Part shown: positions 16,846-25,829 of the stretch, piece by piece
Layout of the letters: every line of letters starts with the position of its first letter
Numbering within the stretch: position 1 is the first letter of the stretch
NCBI RefSeq assembly: GCF_030503855.1
Contig: NZ_CP129971.1
Span: 2,976,001 to 3,040,000 of the forward strand
Length of the DNA: 64,000 bases
Origin: Marivirga salinae
GTDB lineage: Bacteria > Bacteroidota > Bacteroidia > Cytophagales > Cyclobacteriaceae
Reading direction: 5' to 3'
Position numbers and translations under genes: made by a program
The notes under the pieces: model-generated
Database searches by the model: none
What the model was told of the DNA's origin: nothing
What the model saw: the letters and a program-made list of their open reading frames with translations, nothing else

Positions 16846-17328
16846 TTAAAATATTCCTGTTCCTTTTACATCATCCCCTTCAAGTGAGCTTTTTATCTCC
16901 TCATAATTATATAAATATGCATTAGCTTGATTGACTGCCATTTCTACAATTGAAACCAGGTAATCATACCTTGGTTGAAGGGGCATTTCAAATATTAATA
17001 TGTCATTAATGATAATGCTGACTTGTGTTGAATTACCTCGGAGGGGTTTTTCTTTTATCAACATGATGAATGTATCATTCAAGCCCTCTGGCCATACCCA
17101 AAGACTATAGAATAACTCATGGAAGTCATTTCCAGCTTTAGTCATGGTTTCATTCACTATTAGTTCATTGATTTCATTCTCATACTGATTTTTCATTTCA
17201 ACCTCCAATGAACTATCCTGATTATGTGAAATTATTTCTTTTAATAGTTGGATACGGACGCTATCGTCTTGACCATGAATGCCTAATACTGTGATTATAT
17301 TTAGGATAAAAAGTAGTAGCGTTTTCAT
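16846..17328 (-). CDS. csgE: Curli assembly protein CsgE
   Basis: CsgE is the periplasmic adaptor that caps CsgG and gives specificity for curlin secretion. A short signal peptide (cleavage near IHGQ) precedes a 140-residue domain with NETMTKAGNDFHELFYSLWV, similar to the HDFYRAFSDKW region of E. coli CsgE, and then SIIINDILIFEMPLQPRYD matching the NQDVIFQTFLFP region. It is first in the csgE-F-G-A-B series on the minus strand, so the operon promoter should lie in 17329-17500. Confidence 0.9.
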   Translation of the reverse strand: MKTLLLFILNIITVLGIHGQDDSVRIQLLKEIISHNQDSSLEVEMKNQYENEINELIVNETMTKAGNDFHELFYSLWVWPEGLNDTFIMLIKEKPLRGNSTQVSIIINDILIFEMPLQPRYDYLVSIVEMAVNQANAYLYNYEEIKSSLEGDDVKGTGIF

Positions 17329-17764
17329 TTTTGCGTTTTTTAAACTAGTAAAATATATAAATCGCTTTTTTTATTTGTTTAAAACTACACAATATCACAT
17401 GTATGTTTAATGAGGATTATCACCACAATGAAAGATGTATATCATTTTTATAATCGATGCCAATATCGATAGGACTAAAAGAAGGAATAGCTTTAAAATG
17501 AAATTTATAAGGCTGTATTAAGCATCGCTATGGTGTAATAGGCTTAGGGATAAATAATAGTTACCGTATCCTAGTGGACAGGACATATTAGAATTTCGAA
17601 TAATATTTTTGGGAAACATAATCCCGATTGATCGCGACCTAAGTGACAGCTTGAAAATGATTTGTATGGATTTAAAGTCAAACACAGGATAATTCCAGAG
17701 CAGAATCAATAAGGCCAGTAAGAATTTACTGACAGTTTATAGTTTTTTTATAAAAAATGAGGGC
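17329..17764. other. Leader region of the curli operon
   Basis: This 436-base gap between csgE and the response-regulator gene should hold the csg promoter on the minus strand. It is A+T-rich. I could not find a clear TTTG / TAnnTTTG pair or a strong hairpin. A short frame at 17518-17709 has no coding features and is ignored. Confidence 0.5.
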
Positions 17765-18130
17765 TTATGATATCAATCCGTTTCTTTGTAATAATGCTTT
17801 CAACTTGTCCAAATCTACCGGCTTATCAATAAAACCAATCACATTTGGGTATTCATCTAATTTGTCTTTATCAATGCTTTCCGATGAAATCATTATGGTT
17901 TTAGGTTGCTGCTTCATCAAATCCAATACATCAAAGCCACTTAAACCATCAATATATTGATCCAAAAAGAGTAACTCAGGTTCATTTCTATGAATATCTA
18001 GTAATCCTCCTAAAGTATCAACTCTGGAGCTTATATGTTCAAAATCAGGAAATATATCATCAATATTAGTTTTTAACCATTTGCTAAATATATGGTCATC
18101 ATCTATAATTAAGTATTTTATCTTGTTCAT
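17765..18130 (-). CDS. Single-domain response regulator (REC only)
   Basis: This 121-residue protein is a bare receiver domain. KYLIIDDDHIFS holds the acidic pocket, LLFLDQYIDGLSGFDVL the phospho-acceptor Asp, TIMISSESID the switch Ser/Thr, and IGFIDKPVDLDKL the conserved Lys-Pro. There is no DNA-binding output domain, so it must act by protein contact. The ATG at 18130 (MNKIKYLII) is chosen; an upstream in-frame Met at 18187 would add a non-conserved hydrophobic leader. It lies upstream of the curli operon on the same strand, but with a 436-base gap, so any link to curli control is speculation. No cognate kinase is adjacent. Confidence 0.85.
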   Translation of the reverse strand: MNKIKYLIIDDDHIFSKWLKTNIDDIFPDFEHISSRVDTLGGLLDIHRNEPELLFLDQYIDGLSGFDVLDLMKQQPKTIMISSESIDKDKLDEYPNVIGFIDKPVDLDKLKALLQRNGLIS

Positions 18131-18303
18131 ATAAGTTTTGATATTTTTGTAAGCTGACCAAAAGTACAAAAAAATACTAATTAACATTGCAAGTTTTTCA
18201 CGGCATAGTGTCTTAGCCAGGATATCTTAATAGTCCATAGAATCAATCCTTAAAATGAGAATTAAATAATTTAATTATATTTAGTTCATCAAAACCACAA
18301 ATC

Positions 18304-18960
18304 ATGGCAGAAGCAAGCATACATCTATCGTATTTGCGACTTAGGAGACTCATTGGCATTTGCGGACTAGCATTGCCTATATTCGGCAGCATTGTCATAG
18401 GTGATATATTACCCTCTATCAGTCATTACTATTATTCCAATGCCAACGTATTGTTTGTTGGTATTCTATCAATTTTAGGAGTATTCTTAATCTCTTATAA
18501 AGGCTATGATCAAGAGGAAGAGTGGATTTCCGATAATCTAGCCACCACCATTGGAGGGATAGCCATATTGTTGGTTGTCATTATCCCTGGGAAATATGTT
18601 TGGACTGATTTCCCAACTGCATGGAATTACAGCGTGAATTGTCCAACCTTTTATTGCACGGATGAGGACTCTATATTTAGGGTAATTCACTTTGTTTCAG
18701 CTGGTATTTTCTTTCTGGCAATGAGCTGGTTAAGTATCTTTAACTTTACGAAAAGTAGTAATACTAAATCCAATAAAGTCTATATCTTTTGTGGCATTGG
18801 AATGATTGTCATTCTCCTCCTCACCATTCTTGTAGAATTTATACTAGATCTAAATACTTCTAAATATTTCATTTTTATAGTGGAATGCATCATGTTGCTG
18901 CTTTTTGCTGTAAGTTGGTTGGTGAAGGGTAAAGCTTTGAGAGGAGGAATCAATAGTTAG
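18304..18960 (+). CDS. Six-TM membrane protein (DUF998-like)
   Basis: This 218-residue integral membrane protein has six hydrophobic segments, at about residues 17-37, 48-65, 76-96, 127-146, 158-178 and 187-207. Between TM1 and TM2 lies SISHYYYSNANVLFVGIL, and after TM2 a polar loop SYKGYDQEEEW. The SISxYYY-type loop and the overall pattern recall a widespread family of small multi-pass proteins related to DUF998. No catalytic function can be stated. Two cysteines in the TM3-TM4 loop (NCPTFYC) may form a disulfide. It is transcribed divergently from the response regulator. Confidence 0.7.
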   Translation: MAEASIHLSYLRLRRLIGICGLALPIFGSIVIGDILPSISHYYYSNANVLFVGILSILGVFLISYKGYDQEEEWISDNLATTIGGIAILLVVIIPGKYVWTDFPTAWNYSVNCPTFYCTDEDSIFRVIHFVSAGIFFLAMSWLSIFNFTKSSNTKSNKVYIFCGIGMIVILLLTILVEFILDLNTSKYFIFIVECIMLLLFAVSWLVKGKALRGGINS

Positions 18961-19097
18961 AAGTGTTATGTTTTAGTACTCGCCACTATTTCTAACACGC
19001 CTATTGTTACTAAAAAATGAAGCTGTGATATATAAGGTTTCCGATTTAAGAAAAACTTGCCCAAACCATTTAAAAACCACAACTTTGAGCTAATACT

Positions 19098-20066
19098 ATG
19101 GATGTAAATCAGGAAATATTAGCTATCACAAAGGCTTCAAGCATTATCCGAACCGAATCTGTGCAAACGCTCTGGAGTGGTTATGGAGAAATAAAACGAT
19201 ATGTACTCATGGGAGGAAATTACCCTAGCCTAATCGTTAAGCATATTCAGTTACCGGATGCTAATCAACACCCCAAAGGCTGGAATACTGACTTATCACA
19301 TCAGCGAAAACTTAACTCTTATCAGGTAGAGCGGCAGTGGTATCAGGAATTTGCAAAGAAAACAGATGCTAGTTGCAGAGTACCGCAAATCTATCATGCG
19401 GTGGAAGAGGGAAATGAACTACTATTAATCATGGAGGACTTGGATGCAAGTGGATATCCGGTTCGTTTACATCATAATGATGTTAGCCTAAATCATGCTA
19501 AAAGTTGCTTAAGTTGGTTGGCACATTTTCATGCCAAATTTATGAATAGTAAAGTAGACGGACTATGGGAAGTGGGTACTTATTGGCATTTGGAAACTCG
19601 GCCTGATGAATGGGAGCGAATGGAGAATATTGCATTAAAAGATGCGGCCTCTGCTATAGATAAAAAACTTCAAGATGCCCATTACCAAACGATAGTACAT
19701 GGAGATGCAAAATTAGCCAATTTCTGCTTTAGTGAAGATGGAAAGCTTGCAGCAGTGGATTTTCAATATGTTGGAAAAGGGAGCGGTGTGAAAGATGTTG
19801 CTTATTTTATCAGCAGTTGTTTTGAGGCTGAAGATTGTGAAAAATATGAAGAGGAACTTCTTCAGCACTACTTTAAGCAACTTAAAAACTCATTAGATCA
19901 TGCTATTGATTTTCAGGCCCTTAAAAATGAATGGAGTGCGCTTTACCGATATGCGTGGGCTGATTTATATCGGTTTTTGGATGGCTGGAGTCCAGATCAT
20001 TGGAAAATGCACGAGTATAGTAAAAAATTAACTGATGAAGTGTTAAATGAACTAAAAATCGCATAA
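19098..20066 (+). CDS. Aminoglycoside phosphotransferase/choline kinase-fold small-molecule kinase
   Basis: This 322-residue protein has the APH/EcKL kinase fold. The N-lobe contains LIVKHIQLPD with the likely ATP-binding Lys, the linker has LLLIMEDLDASG, the catalytic loop is VHGDAKLANFCF (HxDxxxxN) and the metal-binding motif is AVDFQYVGKG (DFQ in place of DFG/D.D). The family phosphorylates small hydroxyl substrates such as choline, sugars or antibiotics; substrate is not inferable here. The stop overlaps the next start by one base (TAATG), so it is translationally coupled to the IMPase-like phosphatase, suggesting action on related phosphorylated metabolites. Confidence 0.82.
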   Translation: MDVNQEILAITKASSIIRTESVQTLWSGYGEIKRYVLMGGNYPSLIVKHIQLPDANQHPKGWNTDLSHQRKLNSYQVERQWYQEFAKKTDASCRVPQIYHAVEEGNELLLIMEDLDASGYPVRLHHNDVSLNHAKSCLSWLAHFHAKFMNSKVDGLWEVGTYWHLETRPDEWERMENIALKDAASAIDKKLQDAHYQTIVHGDAKLANFCFSEDGKLAAVDFQYVGKGSGVKDVAYFISSCFEAEDCEKYEEELLQHYFKQLKNSLDHAIDFQALKNEWSALYRYAWADLYRFLDGWSPDHWKMHEYSKKLTDEVLNELKIA

Positions 20067-20947
20067 TGCTTACAGATAAAGATCTATATTCACTTTGTAA
20101 GATTGCAGAAAGCGCAGCAATAGCTGCTGGAGAACATATTCAATCACAATTTAATCAACATTATAAAAAGGAACAGAAAGCAGGAGGTCATTCACTAGCT
20201 TCAAAAGTTGTAACGGAGGTGGATTACAAGGCTCAGGAAATCATTCTTCAACATTTGAATAACAGTATTGAACAATATGATTTGGGCCTATTGACTGAAG
20301 AGGCCGCAGATGATTCCTCTCGACTGGAGAAAGACCATTTTTGGTGTATTGATCCAATGGATGGGACTTTAGCTTTTACAGAAGGAAGGACGGGCTATGC
20401 CGTATCTATTGCTTTGGTTTCAAAATCCGGAGACCCTCTTATTGGGGTGGTATATTTACCCGATTTGGAGGATGTTTATACTTCCGTGAAAGGAAAAGGA
20501 TTACGATTAAACCATGAGGTATTCAATCGAGAAGCCTTGAAAACTGAAGTTATACAGCTTTATATGGATCGCAGTCTACAGTCAGAGCCCTATTTCGACT
20601 TACTAAAGAATGATTTTCAAAACTGGTCAGATGAAAAAGAAAAAAAGCTTGAGTTTCATCTAGGTTATGGAGCTGTACGGAATGCCATAGGCGTATTGCA
20701 CTCAGCTTCTGCATGCTATTTCAAATTTCCTAAAAAGCAATTTGGAGGGGGCAGCATTTGGGATTATGCAGCCACTCGTTTATTCTTTGAAGAACTAGGC
20801 CTTATTGTAACCGATATTTTCGGCAAGCCACTTCATCTTAATGATCCTGAATCCACCTTTATGAATAAAGCAGGTGTACTCTATGCTACCGGTGGTGCTT
20901 TATTTGATTTTATCCTCAGGCTAGCTTATCAACTAGATGAGTTTTAA
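20066..20947 (+). CDS. Inositol monophosphatase-family (CysQ/IMPase-like) phosphatase
   Basis: This is a Mg-dependent phosphatase of the FIG superfamily. The metal site motifs are LLTEEAADD (Glu), WCIDPMDGTLAFTEGRTGYA (DPxDGT) and GGGSIWDYAATRLFFEELG (WDxAA). The 293 residues match CysQ/IMPase length. Candidates for substrate are 3'-phosphoadenosine 5'-phosphate or inositol/sugar phosphates. The coupling to the upstream kinase-like gene is unusual and could point to a paired phosphorylation/dephosphorylation function. A non-canonical spacing between the DPxDGT and WDxAA blocks (residues 150-220) leaves the precise subfamily open. Confidence 0.86.
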   Translation: MLTDKDLYSLCKIAESAAIAAGEHIQSQFNQHYKKEQKAGGHSLASKVVTEVDYKAQEIILQHLNNSIEQYDLGLLTEEAADDSSRLEKDHFWCIDPMDGTLAFTEGRTGYAVSIALVSKSGDPLIGVVYLPDLEDVYTSVKGKGLRLNHEVFNREALKTEVIQLYMDRSLQSEPYFDLLKNDFQNWSDEKEKKLEFHLGYGAVRNAIGVLHSASACYFKFPKKQFGGGSIWDYAATRLFFEELGLIVTDIFGKPLHLNDPESTFMNKAGVLYATGGALFDFILRLAYQLDEF

Positions 20948-20997
20948 ATATTACTGTAATATTCAGCCAAACATAAAAATAACCGAGTATTCATGAC

Positions 20998-21005
20998 TAC
21001 TTTTG
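20998..21005 (+). promoter_or_regulatory. Candidate -7 box upstream of the SDR gene
   Basis: TACTTTTG matches the Bacteroidota -7 consensus TAnnTTTG exactly and lies 18 bases before the ATG at 21024. I see no good -33 TTTG at the usual distance, so this is tentative. Confidence 0.4.
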
Positions 21006-21023
21006 CGGTTTTATAATTGACAC

Positions 21024-22580
21024 ATGACAGAAAATCAGGAAGAAAGCAAGCCGACAGCTTTCAGTGAAGAACAAATTGACCAATGCATTTCTATTTTAGA
21101 GGCATTGAATTTAGATACCAACCAAATTTTTGATATCCCAAAAGAAAAAAGAACTGCTTTGCTGATGGCGGCAGGCTTATTTTCCAGACCGAGTAGAGAA
21201 GAATTTCGAAGGAGAAAGAAAGAAGCTAGAAAATCTGAAAAGAGACAAATCAAAGCAAAGGATAAAGCTGCAAGAAATGGAACCGGTATTAGAAGTGCCA
21301 GAGAAGCTTTAGTTTTTGAAGCACCCAAAATGATTTCTTTGACAGGCGAGATTCCTAAATCGGATGTTAAATTGGAGAAGTCGCGTGAGTGCTATGTTTG
21401 TAAGGATCAATATGATACGTTGCATCATTTCTATGATACGATGTGTCCAAGTTGCGGTGATTTCAATTATGCAAAGCGCTACCAAAACGCAGACTTAACC
21501 GGTCAAGTGGCATTAATCACTGGTTCTCGTTTGAAAATTGGCTATCATATTACGTTAATGATGCTAAGGGCAGGAGCTACTGTCATTGCCACTACTCGTT
21601 TTCCAATAGATTCAGCGCTCCGTTTTGCTAAAGAAGAGGATTACCACAAATGGAGTCATCGACTGAAAATTCACGGCCTGGACTTAAGACATATTCCTAG
21701 TGTAGAGATTTTCTGTAATTTTATAGAGCAGCAATACGACAGACTAGATGTATTAATTAATAATGCAGCACAAACGGTAAGACGACCGGCTGGTTTTTAT
21801 CAACACTTGATGCCAAATGAAGAAAAGCCCATCTCTGAATTGCCTTCATCCGCACAGGAATTACTTTCAGATCACCTGGCTTGCGTAAAAGAACTGCAAG
21901 AATTAAGTGAGGGAATTGCAGATGGGCAAAAGAATCTACCCGTAAGTTGGCATGGAAAAAGACTAGGAGTGGGGCTCAGTAATTCAGCTAAGCTTTCACA
22001 AATCCCATACAGCATCGATAATTCATTAAGTGCGGAGGAAGTATTCCCGGAAGGAAAATTAGATGCTGATTTGCAGCAAGTAGATTTAAGAAAAACCAAT
22101 AGCTGGAGATTAAAATTAGGCGAAATAAATACCATTGAAATGGTAGAAGTACAATTGGTAAATGCCGTTGCGCCATTTGTGCTATGCAATCGTTTAGCGG
22201 ATCTGATGAAAAAGGATGATACGGGCAAGAAACATATCATTAATGTATCGGCTATGGAAGGAAAATTCCATCGCTATCATAAAGAAGATAGGCACCCGCA
22301 TACGAATATGGCCAAAGCGGCTTTGAATATGATGACGCATACTGCAGCCTCTGATTTTGCTAAATATGGGATTTATATGAATGCGGTAGATACAGGATGG
22401 GTAACGGATGAAGATCCTGCTGAATTGGCGAAAAAGAAGGAAAAGGAACACGACTTCCAACCGCCTTTAGATATAGTGGATGGTGCTGCCCGTGTAATGG
22501 ATCCTTTATTCGATGGCATTAATACTGGTAAGCATTGGTGTGGAAAGTTTTTAAAGGATTATAGGCCGATTGATTGGTAA
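21024..22580 (+). CDS. Atypical short-chain dehydrogenase with N-terminal zinc knuckle
   Basis: This 518-residue protein is about twice the usual SDR length. Residues 1-115 are charged and helical. A Cys4 knuckle follows (C123, C126, C141, C144; CYVC...CPSC). The Rossmann domain starts at [13 protein letters not shown] (166-173 glycine motif), with [10 protein letters not shown] (246-250) and INVSAMEG (Ser409). The canonical YxxxK is TNMAK (427-431), so the catalytic Tyr is replaced by Thr while Lys431 is kept. A roughly 100-residue insertion separates NNAAQ from the catalytic helix. It is probably an oxidoreductase with altered chemistry or a non-catalytic NAD(P)-binding protein. I recall the same T-N-M-A-K arrangement in a conserved subfamily, so it is unlikely to be a mutation artefact. 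Confidence 0.82.
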   Translation: MTENQEESKPTAFSEEQIDQCISILEALNLDTNQIFDIPKEKRTALLMAAGLFSRPSREEFRRRKKEARKSEKRQIKAKDKAARNGTGIRSAREALVFEAPKMISLTGEIPKSDVKLEKSRECYVCKDQYDTLHHFYDTMCPSCGDFNYAKRYQNADLTGQVALITGSRLKIGYHITLMMLRAGATVIATTRFPIDSALRFAKEEDYHKWSHRLKIHGLDLRHIPSVEIFCNFIEQQYDRLDVLINNAAQTVRRPAGFYQHLMPNEEKPISELPSSAQELLSDHLACVKELQELSEGIADGQKNLPVSWHGKRLGVGLSNSAKLSQIPYSIDNSLSAEEVFPEGKLDADLQQVDLRKTNSWRLKLGEINTIEMVEVQLVNAVAPFVLCNRLADLMKKDDTGKKHIINVSAMEGKFHRYHKEDRHPHTNMAKAALNMMTHTAASDFAKYGIYMNAVDTGWVTDEDPAELAKKKEKEHDFQPPLDIVDGAARVMDPLFDGINTGKHWCGKFLKDYRPIDW

Positions 22581-22604
22581 AGCCCCTTTAATTCCAAAAC
22601 AATG

Positions 22605-22995
22605 CTATTAAGTTAAGGAAATATCCTTAAGGAGTTTTTCGCTTTAGCGAAAAACCTTTCTTGAGTGGTCAGGACAGGCTGTGGTTAGAATTTTCTAATG
22701 TTGGTGGTGATAACCAACATTCCTTTTTTAACCACAAAGACACAACAGAACACAAAGGAAAATAACTAAAGTTATTTTTTAGGATAATAGTGAAACTTGA
22801 GACTTCAAAGCTTAACTTAATAGCACTGAAGCCAAAATTGGGAGTGCGCACACAAATTCTTTTGCATTTTAATTTTATTTTGAAACGCATTAATATTCAG
22901 TACAAATTGCTGAACTAAATTATTTACTACTCATTAAAATCCGTGAAACTGTCCCCATGAGGGGACCATAGGGGTGTTTCTTGAGGACATTAATA
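22605..22995. repeat. Tandem repeat unit 1 (391 bp)
   Basis: First of three near-identical direct repeats. It contains several short dyads: GTTTTTCGCT/AGCGAAAAAC, ATGTTGGT...ACCAACAT, AAAATAAC/GTTATTTT and GTCCCC/GGGGAC. Its first ~40 bases differ somewhat from the other units. There is no convincing reading frame; a 73-codon minus-strand frame inside is not conserved between units. Confidence 0.92.
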
Positions 22996-23386
22996 CTATT
23001 TAGTTAAGGTACTCTTGCAATAAGTTTTTCGCTTAAGCGAAAAACCTTTCTTGAGTGGTCAGGACAGGCTGTGCTTGGAATTTTCTAATGTTGGTGGTGA
23101 TAACCAACATTCTTTTTTTAACCACAAAGACACAACAGAACACAAAGGAAAATAACTAAAGTTATTTTTTTAGGATAATAGTGAAACTTGAGACTTCAAA
23201 GCTTAACTTAATAGCACTGAAGCCAAAATTGGGAGTGCGCACACAAATTCTTTTGCATTTTAATTTTATTTTGAAACGCATTAATATTCAGTACAAATTG
23301 CTGAACTAAATTATTTACTACTCATTAAAATCCGTGAGACTGTCCCCATGAGGGGACCATAGGGGTGTTTCTTGAGGACATTAATA
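22996..23386. repeat. Tandem repeat unit 2 (391 bp)
   Basis: This unit is nearly identical to unit 1 over its length, with single-base changes and a one-base longer T-run. It carries the same four dyads. Confidence 0.92.
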
Positions 23387-23780
23387 CTATTTAGTTAAGG
23401 TACTCTTGCAATAAGTTTTTCGCTTAAGCGAAATACCTTTCTTGAGTGGTCAGGACAGGCTGTGGTTAGAATTTTCTAATGTTGGTGCAGATTACCAACA
23501 TTCCTTTTTTAACCACAAAGACACAACAGAACACAAAGGAAAATAACTAAAGTTATTTTTTAGGATAATAGTGAAACTTGAGACTTCAAAGCTTAACTTA
23601 ATAACATGGAACCCTCCAAAGAGGGGGAGTGCGCACACAAATTCTTTTGCATTTTAATTTTATTTTGAAACGCATTAATATTCAGTACAAATTGCTGAAC
23701 TAAATTATTTACTACTTATTAAAATCCGTGAGACTGTCCCCTTGAGGGGACCATAGGGGTGTTTCTTGAGGACATTAATA
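23387..23780. repeat. Tandem repeat unit 3 (394 bp)
   Basis: It matches units 1 and 2 except for two blocks. The loop of the ATGTTGGT/ACCAACAT hairpin is altered while its stem is kept. A segment near 23605-23625 is replaced by one that forms its own hairpin (CCCTC/GAGGG). Confidence 0.92.
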
Positions 23781-23870
23781 CTATTTAGTTAAGGTACTCT
23801 TGCAACAAGTTTTTCGCTTTAGCGAAAAATCTTTTGTTTTCTTTTGAATCTTTTGTGGTTAAAAGAAATG
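23781..23870. repeat. Partial fourth repeat unit
   Basis: The first ~55 bases of the unit, including the GTTTTTCGCT/AGCGAAAAA dyad, are present and then diverge into T-rich sequence ending in a truncated match to the TGTGGTTA motif. It marks the right edge of the array. Confidence 0.75.
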
Positions 23871-23880
23871 TTGTTTAACT

Positions 23881-23957
23881 ATACCACTGGTATTTATTTC
23901 CTGCCATTTAAGAAATAAAAGAATATACCTAAAAATAACCTTGCTTATTTTTAGGTA
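23881..23957 (+). promoter_or_regulatory. Hairpin-rich leader of the RNase H-like gene
   Basis: Three perfect dyads lie in series: ATACCA/TGGTAT (23881-23893), TTTATTTC/GAAATAAA (23893-23919), and TACCTAAAAATAA/TTATTTTTAGGTA (13-bp stem, 6-base loop, 23926-23957). The last ends four bases before the start codon and could mask ribosome entry or terminate upstream transcription. Confidence 0.5.
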
Positions 23958-23961
23958 TTAA

Positions 23962-24453
23962 ATGAGGCTAGCTTTGAAAGAAAAACATTTACTTTTTATT
24001 GACGGAAGTGTAAATAATCAACTCAAAGTGGGCTGCGGTGCTGCTTTGGTGATTGATGAAACTCAACTATCTGAGATTGAGCTGAAGGAAAGAATTAAGA
24101 TTAAAAAGTTCAATAATACCTCTTCCACTAAATTAGAGCTTCAGACCTTGATTTGGGCATTAAATGAGTTAGATGATCGCGTTCGGAAAGTAGTGGTTTA
24201 TACAGATTCTCAAAACATTGTGGGTTTACCAGCTAGACGTGAAGCCTTGGAAAAAGCAGATTATCATTCTAAAAAAGGAAAGCTTTTAAATCACTATGAG
24301 TTATATAGCGCTTTTTTCAAAATTATGGATGATTTGGAATGCGAATTTGTTAAAGTTGAGGGGCATCAAGCAAGCAAAAACAAAGATGATTACGATAAAA
24401 TCTTTACGCTTGTAGATCGTGCCGCTCGAAAAGCCTCAAGAGACCTAAAATAA
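23962..24453 (+). CDS. RNase H-like protein
   Basis: This 163-residue protein has an RNase H type 1 fold. Candidate catalytic acids are LFIDGSVNN (first Asp), STKLELQTLIWAL (Glu), VVYTDSQNIVG (second Asp) and TLVDRAARKASRDLK (last Asp), spaced as in RnhA. EFVKVEGHQ supplies the conserved His loop before the final Asp. It would cleave RNA in RNA-DNA hybrids, but it diverges enough from housekeeping RnhA that I leave the symbol blank. It follows a non-coding repeat array and a strong leader hairpin, so its expression may be controlled by RNA structure. Confidence 0.82.
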   Translation: MRLALKEKHLLFIDGSVNNQLKVGCGAALVIDETQLSEIELKERIKIKKFNNTSSTKLELQTLIWALNELDDRVRKVVVYTDSQNIVGLPARREALEKADYHSKKGKLLNHYELYSAFFKIMDDLECEFVKVEGHQASKNKDDYDKIFTLVDRAARKASRDLK

Positions 24454-24507
24454 TTGAATAAATAGAAATGAGCCCTAAGACCCATTTCTTTGAAGTAATC
24501 AATATTC

Positions 24508-25059
24508 TTATTGAAGTTTTACAGGAACTTGAAACATAGTTTGATCCCAACTAAAGTTAATATTGGCACCATTATCAATTGAGCTAAAGCCAATGGTAAA
24601 AGTCTCCACTACTGAAGCAGCTTGTTTTACCGGAACTTCAATTGTCACCACATCCAAATCATAATTAGGCTCCACTGCTCCAAAGAAAACATCCGTTTCG
24701 CTATTTAGGGTGATTTCAAAGGTCTCAGGACCTGGAACTGCGTACAAGCGATAAGTACCGGCATCTACTGCTTTTCCACCGAAAGTGACATCTTTATTAA
24801 AACTGATTTCTGTTGCTGCATTGGCACCTAGTCTCCAATATTTGCCGTAAGGCTGCAAAGCTCCTTCACTTTCTTCACCAAATATCAATCTTCCTTTTTT
24901 AGAGGGTTGACTATAATCAATGGTGATTTCCAATCCGCCCTCATTATAACTGACTGTTGCGGGTGGACTAACCGGGGTAGCAAAAAATAATCCGTAAACT
25001 ACCCAAATAATCAATAGGAGCACTAAGCCTCCAAATCCAAGTAAAATTTTCTTTTTCAT
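24508..25059 (-). CDS. DUF2911 family membrane-anchored protein
   Basis: This 183-residue protein has an N-terminal TM/signal-anchor (about 4-27) and a beta-rich exported domain of the DUF2911 family common in Bacteroidota. Typical motifs are YSQPSKKGRLIFG, PYGKYWRLGANAATEI and VDAGTYRLYAVPG. Function is unknown; the domain is predicted periplasmic. It converges with the RNase H-like gene. Confidence 0.85.
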   Translation of the reverse strand: MKKKILLGFGGLVLLLIIWVVYGLFFATPVSPPATVSYNEGGLEITIDYSQPSKKGRLIFGEESEGALQPYGKYWRLGANAATEISFNKDVTFGGKAVDAGTYRLYAVPGPETFEITLNSETDVFFGAVEPNYDLDVVTIEVPVKQAASVVETFTIGFSSIDNGANINFSWDQTMFQVPVKLQ

Positions 25060-25182
25060 GATGGTGTATGTTTACCAGTGAAGTTACAAATATTTTATGA
25101 CATCAAATCATTAGAACAAGCAAGATTTTTAATGCTCTATACTATATAAATTCAAAATTATTAGAAAAAGGATAAGGTGAAA

Positions 25183-25202
25183 AATACCTAATAATAGGTA
25201 TT
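25183..25202. promoter_or_regulatory. Perfect dyad upstream of the 25261 cassette
   Basis: AATACCTA and TAGGTATT form an 8-bp perfect stem around a 4-base loop. It lies 58 bases upstream of the first gene of the cassette and could be an operator or hairpin. There is no direct functional evidence. Confidence 0.35.
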
Positions 25203-25260
25203 GTATTAATTAAATGAAATTAAGAACTTTATTACTCAATCAAACCCTTTGCGCTTGTAT

Positions 25261-25806
25261 ATGGACAGATTAATACAAATAGCCACTCAAGAACTTGGTC
25301 AAAAAGAAATATCAGGAGACCGTCATAATCACTCAACTAAAACTGGAGATGTCATAATATTCTGGCGTGAAAGTCCACAATCATGCAAAGGTCATTTCGG
25401 TTTCTTCTTTGGCTATTCACAAGATGCTTCTCGGGTTTATTGTTTAGGAAGAAATCAAGATAATTATATTTCCATCTCATTATATGATGCAAATATAATT
25501 CTAGGATTTATACGACTATCACTGAGTAAACTATTAAACCTTACCCTAGAAAGAAGAGATCAAGGAGGTAACTCCGATCCTGAGAAAAACCCACCACCGA
25601 CTAGCGCCATTTCTAAAACGAAAAAATCAGAAAATACATGGATTCAACTTGTCATTAGGCAAGTGGTAAAATATTTAGGACCAGAAGTCAATTTGCTTGA
25701 AGCGAAAAATTTAATAGAAAATGAGAAGGTGTGCAATGATGTGAAAATCAATTCTGATGGATCAGATAATAGTGATGTTATTGAATGGATTAATGATAAA
25801 AAATAA
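25261..25806 (+). CDS. TIGR02594-like protein lacking the catalytic Cys segment
   Basis: The ATG at 25261 gives 181 residues. The N-terminus (IQIATQELGQKEISGDRHNHS) and the block TGDVIIFWRESPQSCKGHFG, FFFGYSQDASRVYCLGRNQ, ILGFIRL match the TIGR02594 NlpC/P60-like family, which normally has ~50 more residues between these blocks including the WCxxFV catalytic Cys. That segment is absent here with the frame intact, while the His of GHFGFF remains. It is therefore probably not an active peptidase/amidase. The C-terminal ~85 residues are unrelated and unrecognised. The next gene starts 23 bases later. Confidence 0.7.
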   Translation: MDRLIQIATQELGQKEISGDRHNHSTKTGDVIIFWRESPQSCKGHFGFFFGYSQDASRVYCLGRNQDNYISISLYDANIILGFIRLSLSKLLNLTLERRDQGGNSDPEKNPPPTSAISKTKKSENTWIQLVIRQVVKYLGPEVNLLEAKNLIENEKVCNDVKINSDGSDNSDVIEWINDKK

Positions 25807-25829
25807 ATGTAAAAAGTAAATTTTAAATC

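Noticed and set aside
22669..22890. A 73-codon minus-strand frame inside repeat unit 1
   Set aside because: The frame is not kept across units 2 and 3, so the repeat is treated as non-coding.
22605..23870. Possible CRISPR array
   Set aside because: The repeat period is ~391 bp with no unique spacers and no cas genes nearby.
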